64,000 nt of DNA from Cristatella mucedo (lineage: Eukaryota > Bryozoa > Phylactolaemata > Cristatellidae). The notes under the pieces are model-generated. The model saw only the letters and a list, made by a program, of their open reading frames with translations, was not told the DNA's origin and did not search any database. The stretch is taken from positions 12,131,001 to 12,195,000 of the forward strand of contig WPIO01000006.1 in assembly GCA_009760855.2 (NCBI GenBank), given 5' to 3'. Positions 1-11,846 of this stretch are shown piece by piece. The translations under genes were made by a program, and so were the position numbers. The number at the start of each line of letters is the position of its first letter. The stretch's first letter is position 1.

Positions 1-74
1 GCGATGTAGGAGGTGGCTGCTTCGCCGGATGTGCCGATTGCCGAAGAGCACAATAAACAGAGACGCGGTACCCC

Positions 75-150
75 CATCACACCAGCTCCAGCCTTCTCGT
101 GCCCTCAGGTCCTGTATGGACACTACATTAGCTGTTTCATTCATCCTCTG
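75..150. repeat. 76-bp direct repeat, copy 1
   Basis: This 76-bp segment recurs at 378-453 with two mismatches seen by eye. The two copies flank an AT-rich palindromic segment. No coding function is visible. Confidence 0.9.
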
Positions 151-158
151 ACAGACGG

Positions 159-243
159 TATAATATTTGAATAGAATAAAATTATAATTTATAATGTATT
201 ATATAAATTATAAATTATAATTTTATTCTATTCAAATATTATA
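159..243. repeat. AT-rich perfect palindrome (35-bp arms)
   Basis: The left arm, 159-193, is the exact reverse complement of 209-243, with a 15-nt loop. The arms consist almost only of A and T, so the DNA could extrude a cruciform. AT-only sequence continues to about 370 with weaker internal symmetry. Confidence 0.9.
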
Positions 244-377
244 TTTACATTGATAATAATTAAATTATATATTAATTATATTATTATCTTAATAATAATA
301 TAAAATATTCTTTATTTTATCTATTATATTATAATATAATATTTATATATACGTATATTTATATTAAAAAAAGCGTT

Positions 378-453
378 CATCGCACCAGCTCCAGCCTTCT
401 CGTGCCCTCAGGTCCTGTATGGACACTACATTAGCTGCTTCATTCATCCTCTG
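378..453. repeat. 76-bp direct repeat, copy 2
   Basis: Second copy of the segment at 75-150. The unit is GC-balanced, unlike the AT-rich DNA between the copies. Confidence 0.9.
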
Positions 454-570
454 CTGAAAGACGGTTGGCGACAGAAGCCTTTGCTCTGCAGGCTCGAGAC
501 TGTGGTACTCATTTCCACAATTCTAACGCAGCGACATGTACTCTCCTGCTGCTGACTAGGGCACATCCTT

Positions 571-601
571 GCCCGCCCCAGCCGTGCTGGCTGGGGCGGG
601 C
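571..601. repeat. GC-rich perfect hairpin (13-bp stem)
   Basis: The arms at 571-583 and 589-601 are exact reverse complements around a 5-nt loop. There is no T-run after it, and the eukaryotic context makes a bacterial-style terminator inapplicable. Confidence 0.85.
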
Positions 602-670
602 AGGCGGTGAAAAGAAGGAGCTGACGCCGGATGCAAGAGGTGACTCCTAGGATGCCCAGGTCTTAGGGCT

Positions 671-800
671 AGGGGTGAGTTGCTTTCACTTCACGGCCGA
701 GGTCGTGGATTTGAGTCCTGCGGAGACACCCTCTACTGACCTGCTCACAGTTGGTGGCTGCAAGAGCCTCTTCTGCCTCTGGATCGACCGACCTTAACTT
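671..800 (+). mobile_element. Diverged SINE-A-like remnant
   Basis: A B-box-like stretch (GGATTTGAGTCC) follows GAGGTCGTG, as in SINE-A, and a degraded body containing GGCTGCAAGAGCCTCTTCTG follows. It is much more diverged than the clear copies, so the assignment is tentative. Confidence 0.45.
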
Positions 801-1240
801 TACTTCAAGCCGACATTGGCTGGCTGATGTGCTGCACCTTTAGGATTCAATAGACTAAATTCATAGGCAGCCGACCACAAGCTATTCACGGTGCTTCGTG
901 ATTGGCCCATTCATAGTTACCTGTAGAATTTGAGCCACACGTCAGGATGCATGTGGGCAACCTCAAACTACCACAAGTAAGACAAAGGACTGCAGCCATT
1001 GGTGTAGGGAAGCAGCTAACGGCCGGAAAGCCACGAACCACATCAGGGGAGTAGAATGCCAGATTCTGGGCTGAGCACTGTCGGGGCAGAGCTTGGTGCT
1101 GCCTGAGCAAGCTTGAGGGAGTAGGCAACCGAAGCAAGCAAGCTAAACCAAGGCTGCTAAGCTAAGGCTCTCACACGAGAAAGCAAAATCTGGCTGAGAA
1201 CATTTCGTTTCGTGTTTGTGACCGAGAATAAGAGAACAAA

Positions 1241-1243
<3 letters not shown>

Positions 1244-1303
<60 letters not shown>
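1244..1303. repeat. (GA)n microsatellite
   Basis: About 30 uninterrupted AG units, lying directly against the tail end of a minus-strand LINE-A copy. Confidence 0.97.
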
Positions 1304-1306
<3 letters not shown>

Positions 1307-1312
1307 GAGGGA

Positions 1313-1905
1313 ATATTACTAATGATACACTCCATAAAGCTTCCTCAGAGAATTCAATCTCTTTCCCGGCACTTTACATTTGCTGCAAAGAAAACACGAT
1401 CGACTGGTTAGTGGTAGCTTGCACAATAAACAACAAGAATAGCATGGTTAGTAGTCACTTGCACAGGGCCAGCATGCAAGTATGGTTAGTGGCAGCATGC
1501 ACAGTGTCAGCACGCATAAGTGCATAAAGGTCGAATCACAGGGACCCACTAAATGCTGTCGTGAATGGATGGGTTTTTAGTTTCTTTTTAAATTTGATTG
1601 AGTCAGACGTTGTGACACAGGTCGAAAGTGAGTTCCAGGCTTTGGGAGCATACGAACTAAAGGCACGGCCTCCGAAGGATTTGAGGTGTGTACGAGGTAC
1701 AGATAAGCGATCAGATTCCGAAAGTGAGTGGTACAATGCTTAGCCTGGTGGGGGAGTAGATCTGATTGGTAGGTTGGAGCCAAATAATGAAGGAACCTGA
1801 AAATGAGTGACAACACCTTGAAGTCGATGCATTGCTTGACCGGGAGCCAGTGAGGTTTGCAAGAAATGGTGAGATGTGGCAACTTTGCCTCACAAAGATC
1901 AAGCA
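1313..1905 (-). mobile_element. LINE-A 5'-truncated copy
   Basis: Read on the minus strand, this is the C-terminal end of a CR1/L2-type LINE polyprotein. It shows [19 protein letters not shown], then a PKAWNSLSTC-like motif in a second frame, then the 3' UTR with ACTAACCA-type repeats and the terminal hairpin. At least one frameshift separates the two coding parts, so it is dead. It lacks the reverse transcriptase core, as expected for 5' truncation during target-primed reverse transcription. The tail is a degraded AT-rich stretch rather than clean (ATT)n. Confidence 0.88.
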
Positions 1906-2680
1906 AAACAAGCAGAGAGACTTTACCTAAGTCTGCAATCCTGGGAGGTCATTATAAAACTGAGGCCAGTTCTGCGAAGTGAGATTGTGCCTCATAGCCA
2001 TAGATTATTACTTAGGCGATTACCAATCTTCATAATTCAGAAAGCACCAAGTATCGATACCGGCAGTCGTAATTGGGTTGCTGTAGCATGCCAGCGTTTC
2101 AAAGATATTGTAAAGTAGTTCGCTACAACACTACTCTAATAGATTAAGCGGATTAACCGCCAAGCAGAAGCTTCATTTTCTCGAATTACACGAGTAGCCT
2201 ATAATTATTATATAATAATATAATAATGTGTTTATAATAATATAATATAATAATTATATATTACCTATATTATAATTGTCTAGCCAATAATTAGCATGCA
2301 TGATCCAGTTTCTGCTCCTGTGGTAAGAAATGATCGACATTTTCTCAAAGTCCTTTCTCTGTTCTTCTTGATGACATGACATGTTGCTTGGCCAGCTGAT
2401 CCCACGTTTGGTACTGCCAGTACGTGCAGTTGGCCAGTTTTGCCCGCTGCTGACCTCATTCGGCTGTGCTACTGCAGCCAGCAGAGCTTTGGCAGCTCAT
2501 CAGGAGTCCTCAACCAAATTGGAGAGCATCGCAGCAGCCTCCGCTGGGCAGCATGCATAGGGGCCGCATTGCAGACCAGGCTGAAATCTGGCTGCACCTG
2601 GTTGCTACCAAATCCCAAGCAGCTGCAATGGCAGCCGTAGCTGAGAGGCAAAATATCGTTGGAATAACGCTCACTTGGCT
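1906..2680. other. Unassigned spacer with AT-rich block
   Basis: No supported gene is seen. 2195-2275 is nearly pure A/T with short palindromes. The small open frames here carry no recognisable motif. Confidence 0.6.
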
Positions 2681-2873
2681 GCACACTAGGTAAGGCGGTT
2701 GCTTTCATGACCTCGGTCCCGAGGTCGTGGGTTCGATTCCTGCGGTGGGCGATTCTTTATCGCCACTGCAAACGGTGGTGATAGCCGTAAAGGCTCTTCT
2801 GTCGCTATACAAAAAGAGGCTGTTTAATCAGCTAGGATTTATTTATTATTTATTTATTATTTACTTCTTAGGC
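2681..2873 (+). mobile_element. SINE-A copy (tRNA-derived SINE)
   Basis: It has a tRNA-like head with an A-box-like CACACTAGGTAAGGCGG and a B box GGTTCGATTCC that fits the RNA polymerase III consensus. A body containing GGTGATAGCCGTAAAGGCTC and a TTTATTTATT-rich tail follow. Between the boxes is the perfect palindrome GACCTCGGTCCCGAGGTC (2709-2726). A true tRNA gene is excluded by the extended body and by the many dispersed copies. Confidence 0.9.
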
Positions 2874-2986
2874 CCTTGAGCGATCCCCGACATGAGAAGT
2901 GAAGAGGGCATGAGAGCAAACGCCAGCAAGCCCGAGCAGTGATGGATCTGCTTATCTGGCCCCTTAGCCGGCAGGCATGAAAATTT

Positions 2987-3122
2987 GTGGTACAAGCTAG
3001 ATCGAGAATGCCAGGTGACACTTCAGCATGCCTACCACTGCCAAAGGAATCATGTGAAGCAGCTGTGCCATCAGATGTAACAGAAGCATCAGAGACTGCT
3101 CTAGTCAGCGGAGTAGCTGGAA

Positions 3123-3203
<81 letters not shown>

Positions 3204-3373
3204 TAGTAGTGTCAGCAGGACTAGGAACAGGAGTAGGAGAAACAGGAGCAGAAGCAAGAGCAGCAGCTGAGTGGTTAGAGACAGAATTGGGAGGACGAGA
3301 AGAGAAGATGAATGATGATGATGATGATGGGGAGGATGAGGATGAAGATGAGAATGATGATGAGGATGAGTAG
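2987..3373 (+). other. Low-complexity open frame with (GCA)26
   Basis: A 128-residue open frame runs through an exact 26-unit GCA array (3125-3202), read as polyalanine, and then a GAT/GAG-rich acidic end. The opposite strand is also open, as expected for a triplet array. No domain, splice signal or conserved flank supports a gene. It is best treated as a triplet microsatellite with an incidental reading frame. Confidence 0.35.
3125..3202. repeat. (GCA)26 triplet microsatellite
   Basis: 78 bp of uninterrupted GCA units. It is followed by imperfect AGCAGGA and GATGAGGAT repeats up to about 3400. Confidence 0.97.
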
Positions 3374-3454
3374 AAAGATGAGGATGAGGAAGCAGGAGCG
3401 ATGGCACAAGTAGGACCAGCTTATTACTAAGCATATGAGAGATCAACATCAAAC

Positions 3455-3958
3455 CATTTCTTGCCGACCTGCATTGGCTGCCAGTCAAGCAAAGTAACGA
3501 CTTCAAAGTTTGTCACTCACCTTTAGGTCCCTTCATTCTTTGGTTCCAGCCTACCCATGAGATCTACTCCCCCACCTGGCTAAGCATCGTACCATCTGCT
3601 TTCGAAATCTAATCGTTTACCTATACCTGGTACAAACCTCAAATCCACCGTAAGACCGTGCTTTTAGTTCGTATGCTCCCAAAGCCTGGAACTCACTCCC
3701 GACTTGCATCACGACATCTCCAGCCTTGTCGACATTTAAAAAGAAACTAAAAATGCATCTATTTGTGACAGGATTTAGTGGCTCCCCGTGATTCGACCTT
3801 TATTTGCTTATTCGTGCCGACACTGTGCATGCTGCCACTAACCATGTTATTCTTGTTGTTTATTGAACATGCTTCTACTAACCATTCGATCGTGCTTCCT
3901 TTGCAGCAAATGTAAAGTGCCTAGAAAGAGTGAGTTCTCTGAGGATGCTATATCAAAT

Positions 3959-3990
<32 letters not shown>
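3455..3990 (+). mobile_element. LINE-A 5'-truncated copy
   Basis: It starts at the LHWLP region (TTGCCGACCTGCATTGGC) and passes through the AKAWNS-type C terminus, stop, 3' UTR and terminal hairpin to an (ATT)n tail ending at 3990. Several small indels break the frame. Its 3' UTR lacks the middle CATGCTGACCCTG repeat unit seen in other copies. Confidence 0.9.
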
Positions 3991-4269
3991 AGATGAATAC
4001 CAGCTTGCATTTCACATTCATGCAAATTGGCCGATTGTGCTTTGATGAAGGAAAAACAAATATCTGTATGGGCGTACGTGCGTGCACATGCGTGTTTGTA
4101 TGTGATACTAATATCCGATTAGGCTATGTAACACAATTGGTCGCTCCTCCAAAAACCTTTGGTTTTGTGATGAGAAATGTTAAGCATGGAAATTTATCCG
4201 TTTTCAATACGAAAATGGACTAATGGGCATCTTTTGGTTGTCTGACAAATTAAAAAATGAATCAAGATA

Positions 4270-4337
<68 letters not shown>

Positions 4338-4709
4338 AATAACCACAAATAACGTTGAAGGATTATCTCTCGAGATTTAAGATAATACTGGAGTCAAGTT
4401 CAGGAGTCAGCCCGCCCATGTGTAGTCACTGCGTTCTTGTTCTACTGTCCCTGGCAGCAGCATTGAATCTCCAGTAAATTCTTGTAGATGCTCCTAAGTC
4501 CCCATGTTCTACTTCAATTTATCAAGATCACGGTCAAAGATATCGTCTTTGAAGGACATGATGAAGCCCCCCCCCCCGTTCCATAGTTCTTCACCATGAT
4601 CTCAGCCAGCTCTAAATCGGTTTCCACCTTATGATTGCCCAGAACACCCCGACCCACTGTGACGGAACTGTTCAAGCCACTTTCTTCTTACTAGTGAGCT
4701 TCTAGGGAA
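3991..4709. other. Unassigned interval with (AT)n
   Basis: It contains the (AT)n array at 4272-4335 and a poly-C run near 4568-4577. No supported gene is seen. Confidence 0.6.
4272..4335. repeat. (AT)n microsatellite
   Basis: About 32 AT units without interruption. Confidence 0.97.
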
Positions 4710-5130
4710 ATGTATTGCACTAAATGATCTTTAACTGTTTGCCTATACCTCGTACAAACCTCAAATCTTTTGGAGACCCTGCATTTAGTTCGCATGCTCC
4801 CAAAGCATGGAACTCACTCCCGACTTGCATCACGACATTCCCCAAGTTGACCATATTTAAAAAGAACTTTAAAACACACCTGTTTATGACAGCATTTAGT
4901 GGGTCTGTGTGATTCATCCTTTATGTGCTTATGCATGCTGACACTGTTGCATGCTGCCACTAACCACACTTGCCTGCTGACCCTGTGCATGTCACTCCTA
5001 ACCATGCTATTCATGCTGTTTATCAAGCATGATACCACTCACCATTCGATTGTGTTTCTTTTGCAGCAAATGTCGAGATCATCTAGAAAAGAGATTGAGT
5101 TCTCTGAGGGCGTTTTATCAAGAGCATCAT
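4710..5130 (+). mobile_element. LINE-A 5'-truncated copy
   Basis: The open frame reads [27 protein letters not shown] and FKKNFKTHLFMTAFSGS, the last third of the C-terminal LINE domain. The 3' UTR repeats and terminal hairpin follow. The expected (ATT)n tail is missing, and the copy ends in non-repetitive DNA after CATCATGATT. The C-terminal 62 residues are free of stops. Confidence 0.88.
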
Positions 5131-6496
5131 GATTGCTATCGTTATCTTCTTTATGACACGGTCCCACTAAGACACAGCTTTGACCTGTGTCACAGACAGC
5201 TTCGAGCTGGAGTTGCAAAGGTATACTCACTACCTCAACTGCTCTCCTGACTCTGCTATGCTTCCCACTTTCTCTTTGCTCCATGAGACAAAGTCTGTTG
5301 GCTACCGAATGCGTACCGAAAGCCGCTCCTTAGGCTGTGAGTGCGCAATACAAAACTCACCTGCATAACACCCACATAGTCTTTATGACTTTGTGGAGTT
5401 ACAGACGCAGATACACATAAATGTTGCTGGCTCCTTATCTAGAGCTGTGACAAGTTGTTTCATATGGCCCAAAGTGATGTGGTAACCATGGTATGGAACA
5501 CCTTCCAGAGTCCGGCAGAGGTTACCCAGTGACAGTGTGGTTCTCCACATAGAACTCGTCCACTGTAGCCAATTCCACCTATGGACCTGGATCCCTGCTG
5601 CCCCAAAGGCAAAGATAGCTAGGTAACTTGGTTAAACTGCCATGGAAACCAACCAGGAGTGCCATCGTTTGAAGCCTCCAATAGCTTCCAAGCCAAATTC
5701 ATCGAACCTCAAAGTATGCTAGCAAGGTCTGGACACTTGCTGTGATCCTCTTTGAGGTGGATTGAGTGATCCAGAGCACGAGACTCATGGTACATGTACC
5801 CATAACGGAGACGCCATTTGCACGGCTTCGGAGCTCCTGGTTGAGTTTTCAATTAAGAGACTTTACTCATTTTGATTGGAGACTGTCCCAATAGGTTTGA
5901 GGAAACTAGTCACACTGTGGCAGAACCAAGCAGGGCCCCATTTATATGGGTGAAGAAGCTTGGGAAAGCTTTTACAATGCTTCCTCTAATCTGCGACTGT
6001 CGCACTTTAATCCAACCAGTTCAAATGGCTTCAGGCAAGGCATCAAAAGCTCGCCATTCGACTTGACGTGAGACGAATATATCTGATAAAGTCGCTAAGG
6101 CCTTTTTTGGTTGGGTCAGTGTGGGCGTCTCCCTCAGCTCCGCTTCTGAAACTATCGTCTGGATTTACAACTCGTCTGGATTTACAGCAACGTCTTCCTT
6201 GCTCTCTGATTTGCTGTTCTCTTCTGAAGACATCTGGCCTTCTCTATTCGGAGTAGTCGATACCAGGAGCTCTGGGCAGTGTAGCACCGGTTAGATGGAT
6301 GAAAGAAGGTTTACATGTGTTGCGGCAGACGCATTCTTACCAGTCCGATGCTTGGAACGGTCGGTCCGACAGAAGTAGCACTCCTGCTGAGTGGTCAGAG
6401 GCTCCTGCCAATTTCTGGTGCAAGCAAACTTCGCGGCTCCCTTTTTTCTTTTTCTTTCTTTTTCTTTTTTTTCTTTTTCTTTCCTTCTTCGGCATT
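5131..6496. other. Unassigned interval
   Basis: No gene is recognised. On the minus strand, 5384-5632 is a stop-free run described separately. 6445-6483 is a T/C-rich low-complexity tract just upstream of the next LINE. Confidence 0.5.
5384..5632 (-). pseudogene. Unidentified decayed reading frame
   Basis: On the minus strand the frame is open for about 80 codons between an in-frame stop on each side. It contains QVHRWNWLQW and LEGVPYHGYHITLGHMKQ. Beyond the upstream stop the same frame continues readable for about 30 more residues (FGLEAIGGFKRWHSW). The composition is protein-like, with Trp and His in patterned positions, but no family could be named. It may be a decayed exon or a transposon fragment. 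Confidence 0.25.
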
Positions 6497-7325
6497 CTAC
6501 AAAATAAAATTCGGGCTTGTTTAGATAAGGATACCACGTCCAAGTTGGTCCATGCATTCGTGACATCTCGTCTCGACTTCTGCAACTCACTGCTCACTGG
6601 CCTACCAGCATGTGCGATCAGGCGATTGCAGCTGGCTGGTGCAAAACTCCGCAGCTAGGCTTGTCTGTCGTGAGCTTCGCAGTTGCCACATTACTCCACT
6701 TCTCACCGACCTGCACTGGCTACCAGTCAAGCAACGGATTGACTTCAAGGTTTTGTCGCTCACTTTTAGGTCCCTTCCTTCTATGGCTCCAGCCTATCTC
6801 TCCGACATGCTCCCCCATCAGGCCAAGCATCGTACCACCCGCTTTTCGGAATCCAACAGTCTAGAAATACCTCGTACAAACCTTAAATCCTTTGGAGACC
6901 GTGCATTTAGTTGGTATGCTCCCAAAGCCTGGAACTCCCTCCCGACCTGCGTCTGAACATCCCCTGACCTGACCACATTTAAAAGGAACTTAAAAACATA
7001 CCTATTTAGGACAGCATTTAGTGGGTCCCTGTGATTCGTTCTTGATGTGCTTATGCGTGCTGACACTGTGCATGCTGCCACTAACCACATTTGCATGCTG
7101 ACCCTGTGCATGTCACCCCTAACCATATTATTCATTTTGTTTGTTTTTCAAGCATGATTTTACTTACCATTCATTACCATTATTATTATTATTATTATTA
7201 TTACCATTATTCATTACCATTCATAGCATTTCCCTTTGCAGCAAATGTAAAGCGCCTAGAAAGAGATTAAGTTCTCTGAGGGCGCTTTATCAAGTGCATT
7301 ATTATTATTATTATTATTATTATTA
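6497..7325 (+). mobile_element. LINE-A copy, C-terminal region to tail
   Basis: It covers [53 protein letters not shown] and DRAFSWYAPKAWNSLP, then the 3' UTR, hairpin and (ATT)n tail. The reading frame is broken twice in visible ways: a CTGG duplication near 6632 (compare the minus-strand copy at 14998-15716) and an AGA to TGA change at 6955-6957 that cuts the protein before its [10 protein letters not shown] end. The copy is young enough that the ancestral frame is easily followed. Confidence 0.93.
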
Positions 7326-8869
7326 AAAAAGGATATTGCAATAATGAATGAACAGAGCTATTTAACACATGATTAGTTTATTTCATTAAAGGAATGACAA
7401 TTTTAAAATGTGCAATTTTGAGTTAGAATGTTCCATCTTAACTTGAAGACCTTTCTTCCAGTTCTTACTGGTGAGCCGAGGTACCTGGCGTTTGTCCTGA
7501 TTCCGGCAGGCATGCCGAAATATGCCTTTATGTATCTCACCCATTTTTCAGATGCTTCAGTGGTGTACTTTTCCACATGTTTCCTCATTGATAAATTGGC
7601 TGCAGATGTAGCAAAATGCAAATGCACATGATCCGTGCAACCTCTTGATATGATATCAGGAAAATTCTGAGATGTATCCACTTATGGAGCTGTAACCAAA
7701 TTGAACCTGTGAGCTTAAGGCTCCTGGAATTGTACTAATATTTTTATGTTACTTTACAAAATGTTAATAAGAAAGGTATTATAATGCGATGTATTAATGT
7801 ATACAACAGCTGATCAGATCGTTGGCCCTAATGACTTCGTCTAGCGTATGGCCAACAATAAAGATAGATACTTTAATACTGAACAGTTTTACTTCTTCTA
7901 CGAAAACGTGATTTATTTTTATTGCAGTACAATTTAATAATTTTATAATGTACTAAATATATTGTTTACAATTTTTTAGCTCTACCATTTGCCCATCCAT
8001 GTACCAGAAATTTTCTAGAAAATAAGTAAATTTCAAAGCCTGCAAATGCAAAGTTTTGGGTAATAATGGCCATTTTTTTTTATTTTTTTAGAGGCACGGC
8101 ATTGTAAAATAACGCTAAATTTCCAGAAACAGACATAACACTATTTTTACAATTCTATTCATTCCATTCTTCATCTCACCTTCCTTGCTTTGATATAGAA
8201 TTTGCTACCGATACGTTCAAGTGAAGGGGTCTTTTTTGAAATAGTCTTTGTTCACTCATCTTTAAATGATTGCATTCTTGGCCTGGGCAAAGGTAGTCTT
8301 TATGCATTCATTTGAGTCATTTGGGTTTTGTATGACATTCTGAGCAGAGGAAGTCAAAGTCAATGACTGAATACAAGCCAAAACGCGTTCTACATCCTTG
8401 ATAAGATATATCTTTAGGTCATAAATGTGTTTTTTTTTCACTACTAGTGGTTTTATCAGGCAAGAACGAGTTCCTTGATCTTAACCCTGAAACTCAATAG
8501 TGGGCCCTACGCATAGCTGTCACTGAAAATCTCTATCACTGAGATCTCTCAGGCACGGCTGACGATCATGCTTTTGAGGAAAGCACATAGAAGCTCAAAT
8601 AGTATTTGGAAATCAAGTCTCTTCAGTAGTCCTCAGTAAAAATTACTGACTATAACATCATCATGTTGCTTGTGTTGACAAGCCTAGCTTGGATCTCGAG
8701 ATTCGATCCGGTTCAGAAGTCCGAACTGAAGCCAAAGGCTTAACAACCCAGTGCAATTATTTGCCGCAGTACTAATCTCAAACCGCTAGCTCCAGCAGGA
8801 ATTTGAACGTGTCACATATATTTTGCACAAGAGGCGTTGTTCATTCACGATATGAGATACTGCATTGCA
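7326..8869. other. Unassigned AT-rich interval
   Basis: A 92-codon minus-strand frame at 7403-7681 contains KWVRYIKAYFGMPAGIR and VRTGRKVFKLRWN. It is not recognised and may be chance. The rest shows no repeat or gene signal. Confidence 0.45.
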
Positions 8870-10407
8870 GCACATCAATGTCTACATTCAAGCAGGTCAC
8901 TAGTGGCCTCGTCCTGAAGTTCATATCCCAATCAAAGAACACAAGTCCTTTAGACCCTATTCCTACAGGTGTGCTTCTGTGTTGCATTGATCTGCTGCTG
9001 CCATGCATAACTAACATCATTAATATGTCATTAGCCTCAGGTCATGTCCCAGCACCTTTCAAAAAAGCTGTAGTCAGGCCACTACTCAAAAAAGTGACAC
9101 TAGACCAAGAGAGCTTGAGCAACTATCGCCAAGTCTCCCTTCTACCATTCCTATCAAAGACACTGGAACGAGTCGTGGCAGACCAGCTGAACTCATATAT
9201 TGAAACTTCAAATCTTGCTAGAAAGTTCCAGCCTGGCTTTAGAGCCAATCACTCCACAAAGTCAGCATTACTTCGGCCTAAAATGACCTTCTTAGGAATG
9301 CAGACATGGGTAGAGTTTCTCTGCTCGACTTGCTCTATCTTTCGGCAGCTTTTGATGCTATTGATCACAAAGTCCTTCTTGAGCACCTCTCATCTCGATT
9401 GGGCATCACTGGCACTGCTCTGCAATGGTTCAGGTCCTATCTCAATGGGAGACTCCAGAGTATTGATGTGAATAGACAAAGATCATCTGGGAACCCTCTG
9501 AAATGTGGGATACTTCAGTGATCTGTACTTGGTTTCGTTCTTTTCACGGTCCATACTCTCCGTCTTGCCGATGTGAATGCCATGCACAATCTAGGCTTTC
9601 ACATCTATGCGGATGACACTCAGTTGCACCTTTGCTTTGACCCCTCCCAGCCCTCCAGCATGTCGAATTCTCTCAACTCAATTGCTGCAAGCATTGTTGA
9701 CATCAGCACATGTATGGCAACAAATTTTCTTAAATTGAATGATGATAAAACCAACTTACTAGTTATGGACAAACCAAGTGTGGTTCAGAAATTGGAAAGG
9801 CTAGCGCTCAAAATCGGCTCTACCAGCATATCTCCATTATTATCCATATTGCACTGGCTACCAGCCAAGCAATGGTTACATTTCAAGGTTTTGTCGTTCA
9901 CTTTAAGTCCCTTCATTCTTTGGCTCCAGCCTACCTATAAGATCTACTCCCCCACTAGGCTCGGCATCATACCACATGCTTTTCGGATTCTAACTGTTTA
10001 CCTATACCTCATAAACACCTCAAATCCTTGGAGACAGTGCCTTTAGTTCGCATGCTCCCAAAGCTGGAACTCACTCCCGACTTGTGTCACGACATTCCCT
10101 GACTTACCACATTTAAAAAGAAATTAAAAATGCACCCGATTATCACAGCATTTAGTGGGTCCGTGTGATTCGTTCTTGATGTGCTTGTGTATGCTGACAC
10201 TGTTGCATGCTGCCACTAACCACACTCTCATGCTGAACCTGTGCATGCCACCCCTAACCATGTTATTCATGCTGTTTATCAAGCATGATACCACTCACCA
10301 TTCGATTGTGTTTCTTTTGCAGCAAATGTAAAACATCTAGAAAAGTGATTGAGTTCTCTGTGGGTGCTCTATAAAATGTGTTATTATTCTTATTATTATC
10401 ATTATCA
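8870..10407 (+). pseudogene. LINE-A copy with reverse transcriptase core (broken)
   Basis: This is the longest LINE-A copy, covering much of the reverse transcriptase. In order: a fingers region with SPLDPIPTGVLL, VVRPLLKKVTLD, NYRQVSLLPFLSKTLERVV and FQPGFRANHSTKSALL; motif A as SAAFDAIDHKVLLEHL (about 9346-9393); LQWFRSYLNGRLQS; motif B region SSGNPLKCGILQ; and motif C YADDTQL (about 9606). The copy is dead: a frameshift lies near 9275, TGA at 9519-9521 replaces the expected glycine codon of PQGSVLG, and an internal deletion near 9830 joins KIGSTSIS directly to LHWLP. The 3' UTR, hairpin and ATT-rich tail are present. The clade is CR1/L2-like, judged from the WNSLP C terminus and YADD. Confidence 0.92.
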
Positions 10408-10654
10408 ATTTACTGTTACTAGTCTGACAGCTAGCAAACCAGCTGAGGAGCCAGCACAAGAGCCTGATGCTGATCTTAATATAGTGGTGGGAGGGGGGCA
10501 TGCATTGACAACATTTAGTTTGGTAGTGTTTTCCCGAGTGTGTCGAATTTTTAGCACAGCTGTTGCGTATAAAATGCATCTCTTTAACATTGTTTGCCAA
10601 CTCCTGGCTCTCACCTTCTTGTGGCTAGAAGTGCTTTTACATATTAAGCCTCTT
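10408..10654. other. Short unassigned interval
   Basis: Unique-looking DNA between the LINE tail and the pyrimidine array. No gene is supported. Confidence 0.5.
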
Positions 10655-11373
<719 letters not shown>

Positions 11374-11587
11374 GTCGTCAAGAAATGTCTGACGCTGCTG
11401 ACGTTCACCACCACAGCAGGTCCTTTGATACCACTACTCAGTACCTGCTTGTGCTGTACCGGTTTCCGGGAACAGACCCTGAAGAATAGGCAGGCCTCAT
11501 GCCGGTGCACATGTGCCTCTGTGATGTGGTTCAGATTATAGTCAGGCTTAGCATTTAGTCCCTTGCCATTGGTTGTCTACTGGAACC

Positions 11588-11640
11588 GGTGAGCGGTAAG
11601 GCTCTTCTAAGATACGAATGAGGCTGCTGAATCAGCTAAC
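11588..11640 (+). mobile_element. SINE-A 3' remnant
   Basis: GGTAAGGCTCTTCT and GAGGCTGCTGAATCAGCTA match the SINE-A body and 3' end. The tRNA-like head is missing or unrecognisable. Confidence 0.6.
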
Positions 11641-11796
11641 CTTAAATAGACTTAAGGGCAACCGATAGCCGGAAACAGGAATAAACCGGAACCAGCAGAC
11701 AGGCTCTTGCCCTCCTTCCACCATCCCCCCTGGGCTAGCACATAGCCTCAGGCTGAGCCTCGTTGCCACAGATGGAGATACGGGCGTCTCAAATGG

Positions 11797-11846
11797 GAAG
11801 CGACTGAATGGAGATCAAGTTCTCTTAGGGCGCTATACAAATGAAC
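11797..11846 (+). mobile_element. SINE-B or LINE-A tail remnant
   Basis: The nested-hairpin tail is present (AAGCGACTGAA, GTTCTCTTAGGGCGCTATAC, then AAATGAA). The CTGAA and CTTA spelling and the ATGAACTT end match SINE-B tails better than LINE-A. Confidence 0.65.

Noticed and set aside
571-601. Rho-independent terminator
   Set aside because: There is no U-run, and the window is a eukaryotic nuclear genome.
1561-1743. Proteins read antisense to LINE-A (for example 15198-15470, 17220-17414, 61053-61235)
   Set aside because: These frames recur only because the LINE C-terminal coding region is conserved on the other strand. The sense strand carries the known motif order.
2987-3373. Polyalanine/acidic protein gene
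   Set aside because: The frame depends on a (GCA)26 array and a GAT/GAG array, the opposite strand is equally open, and no motif or splice context supports a gene.
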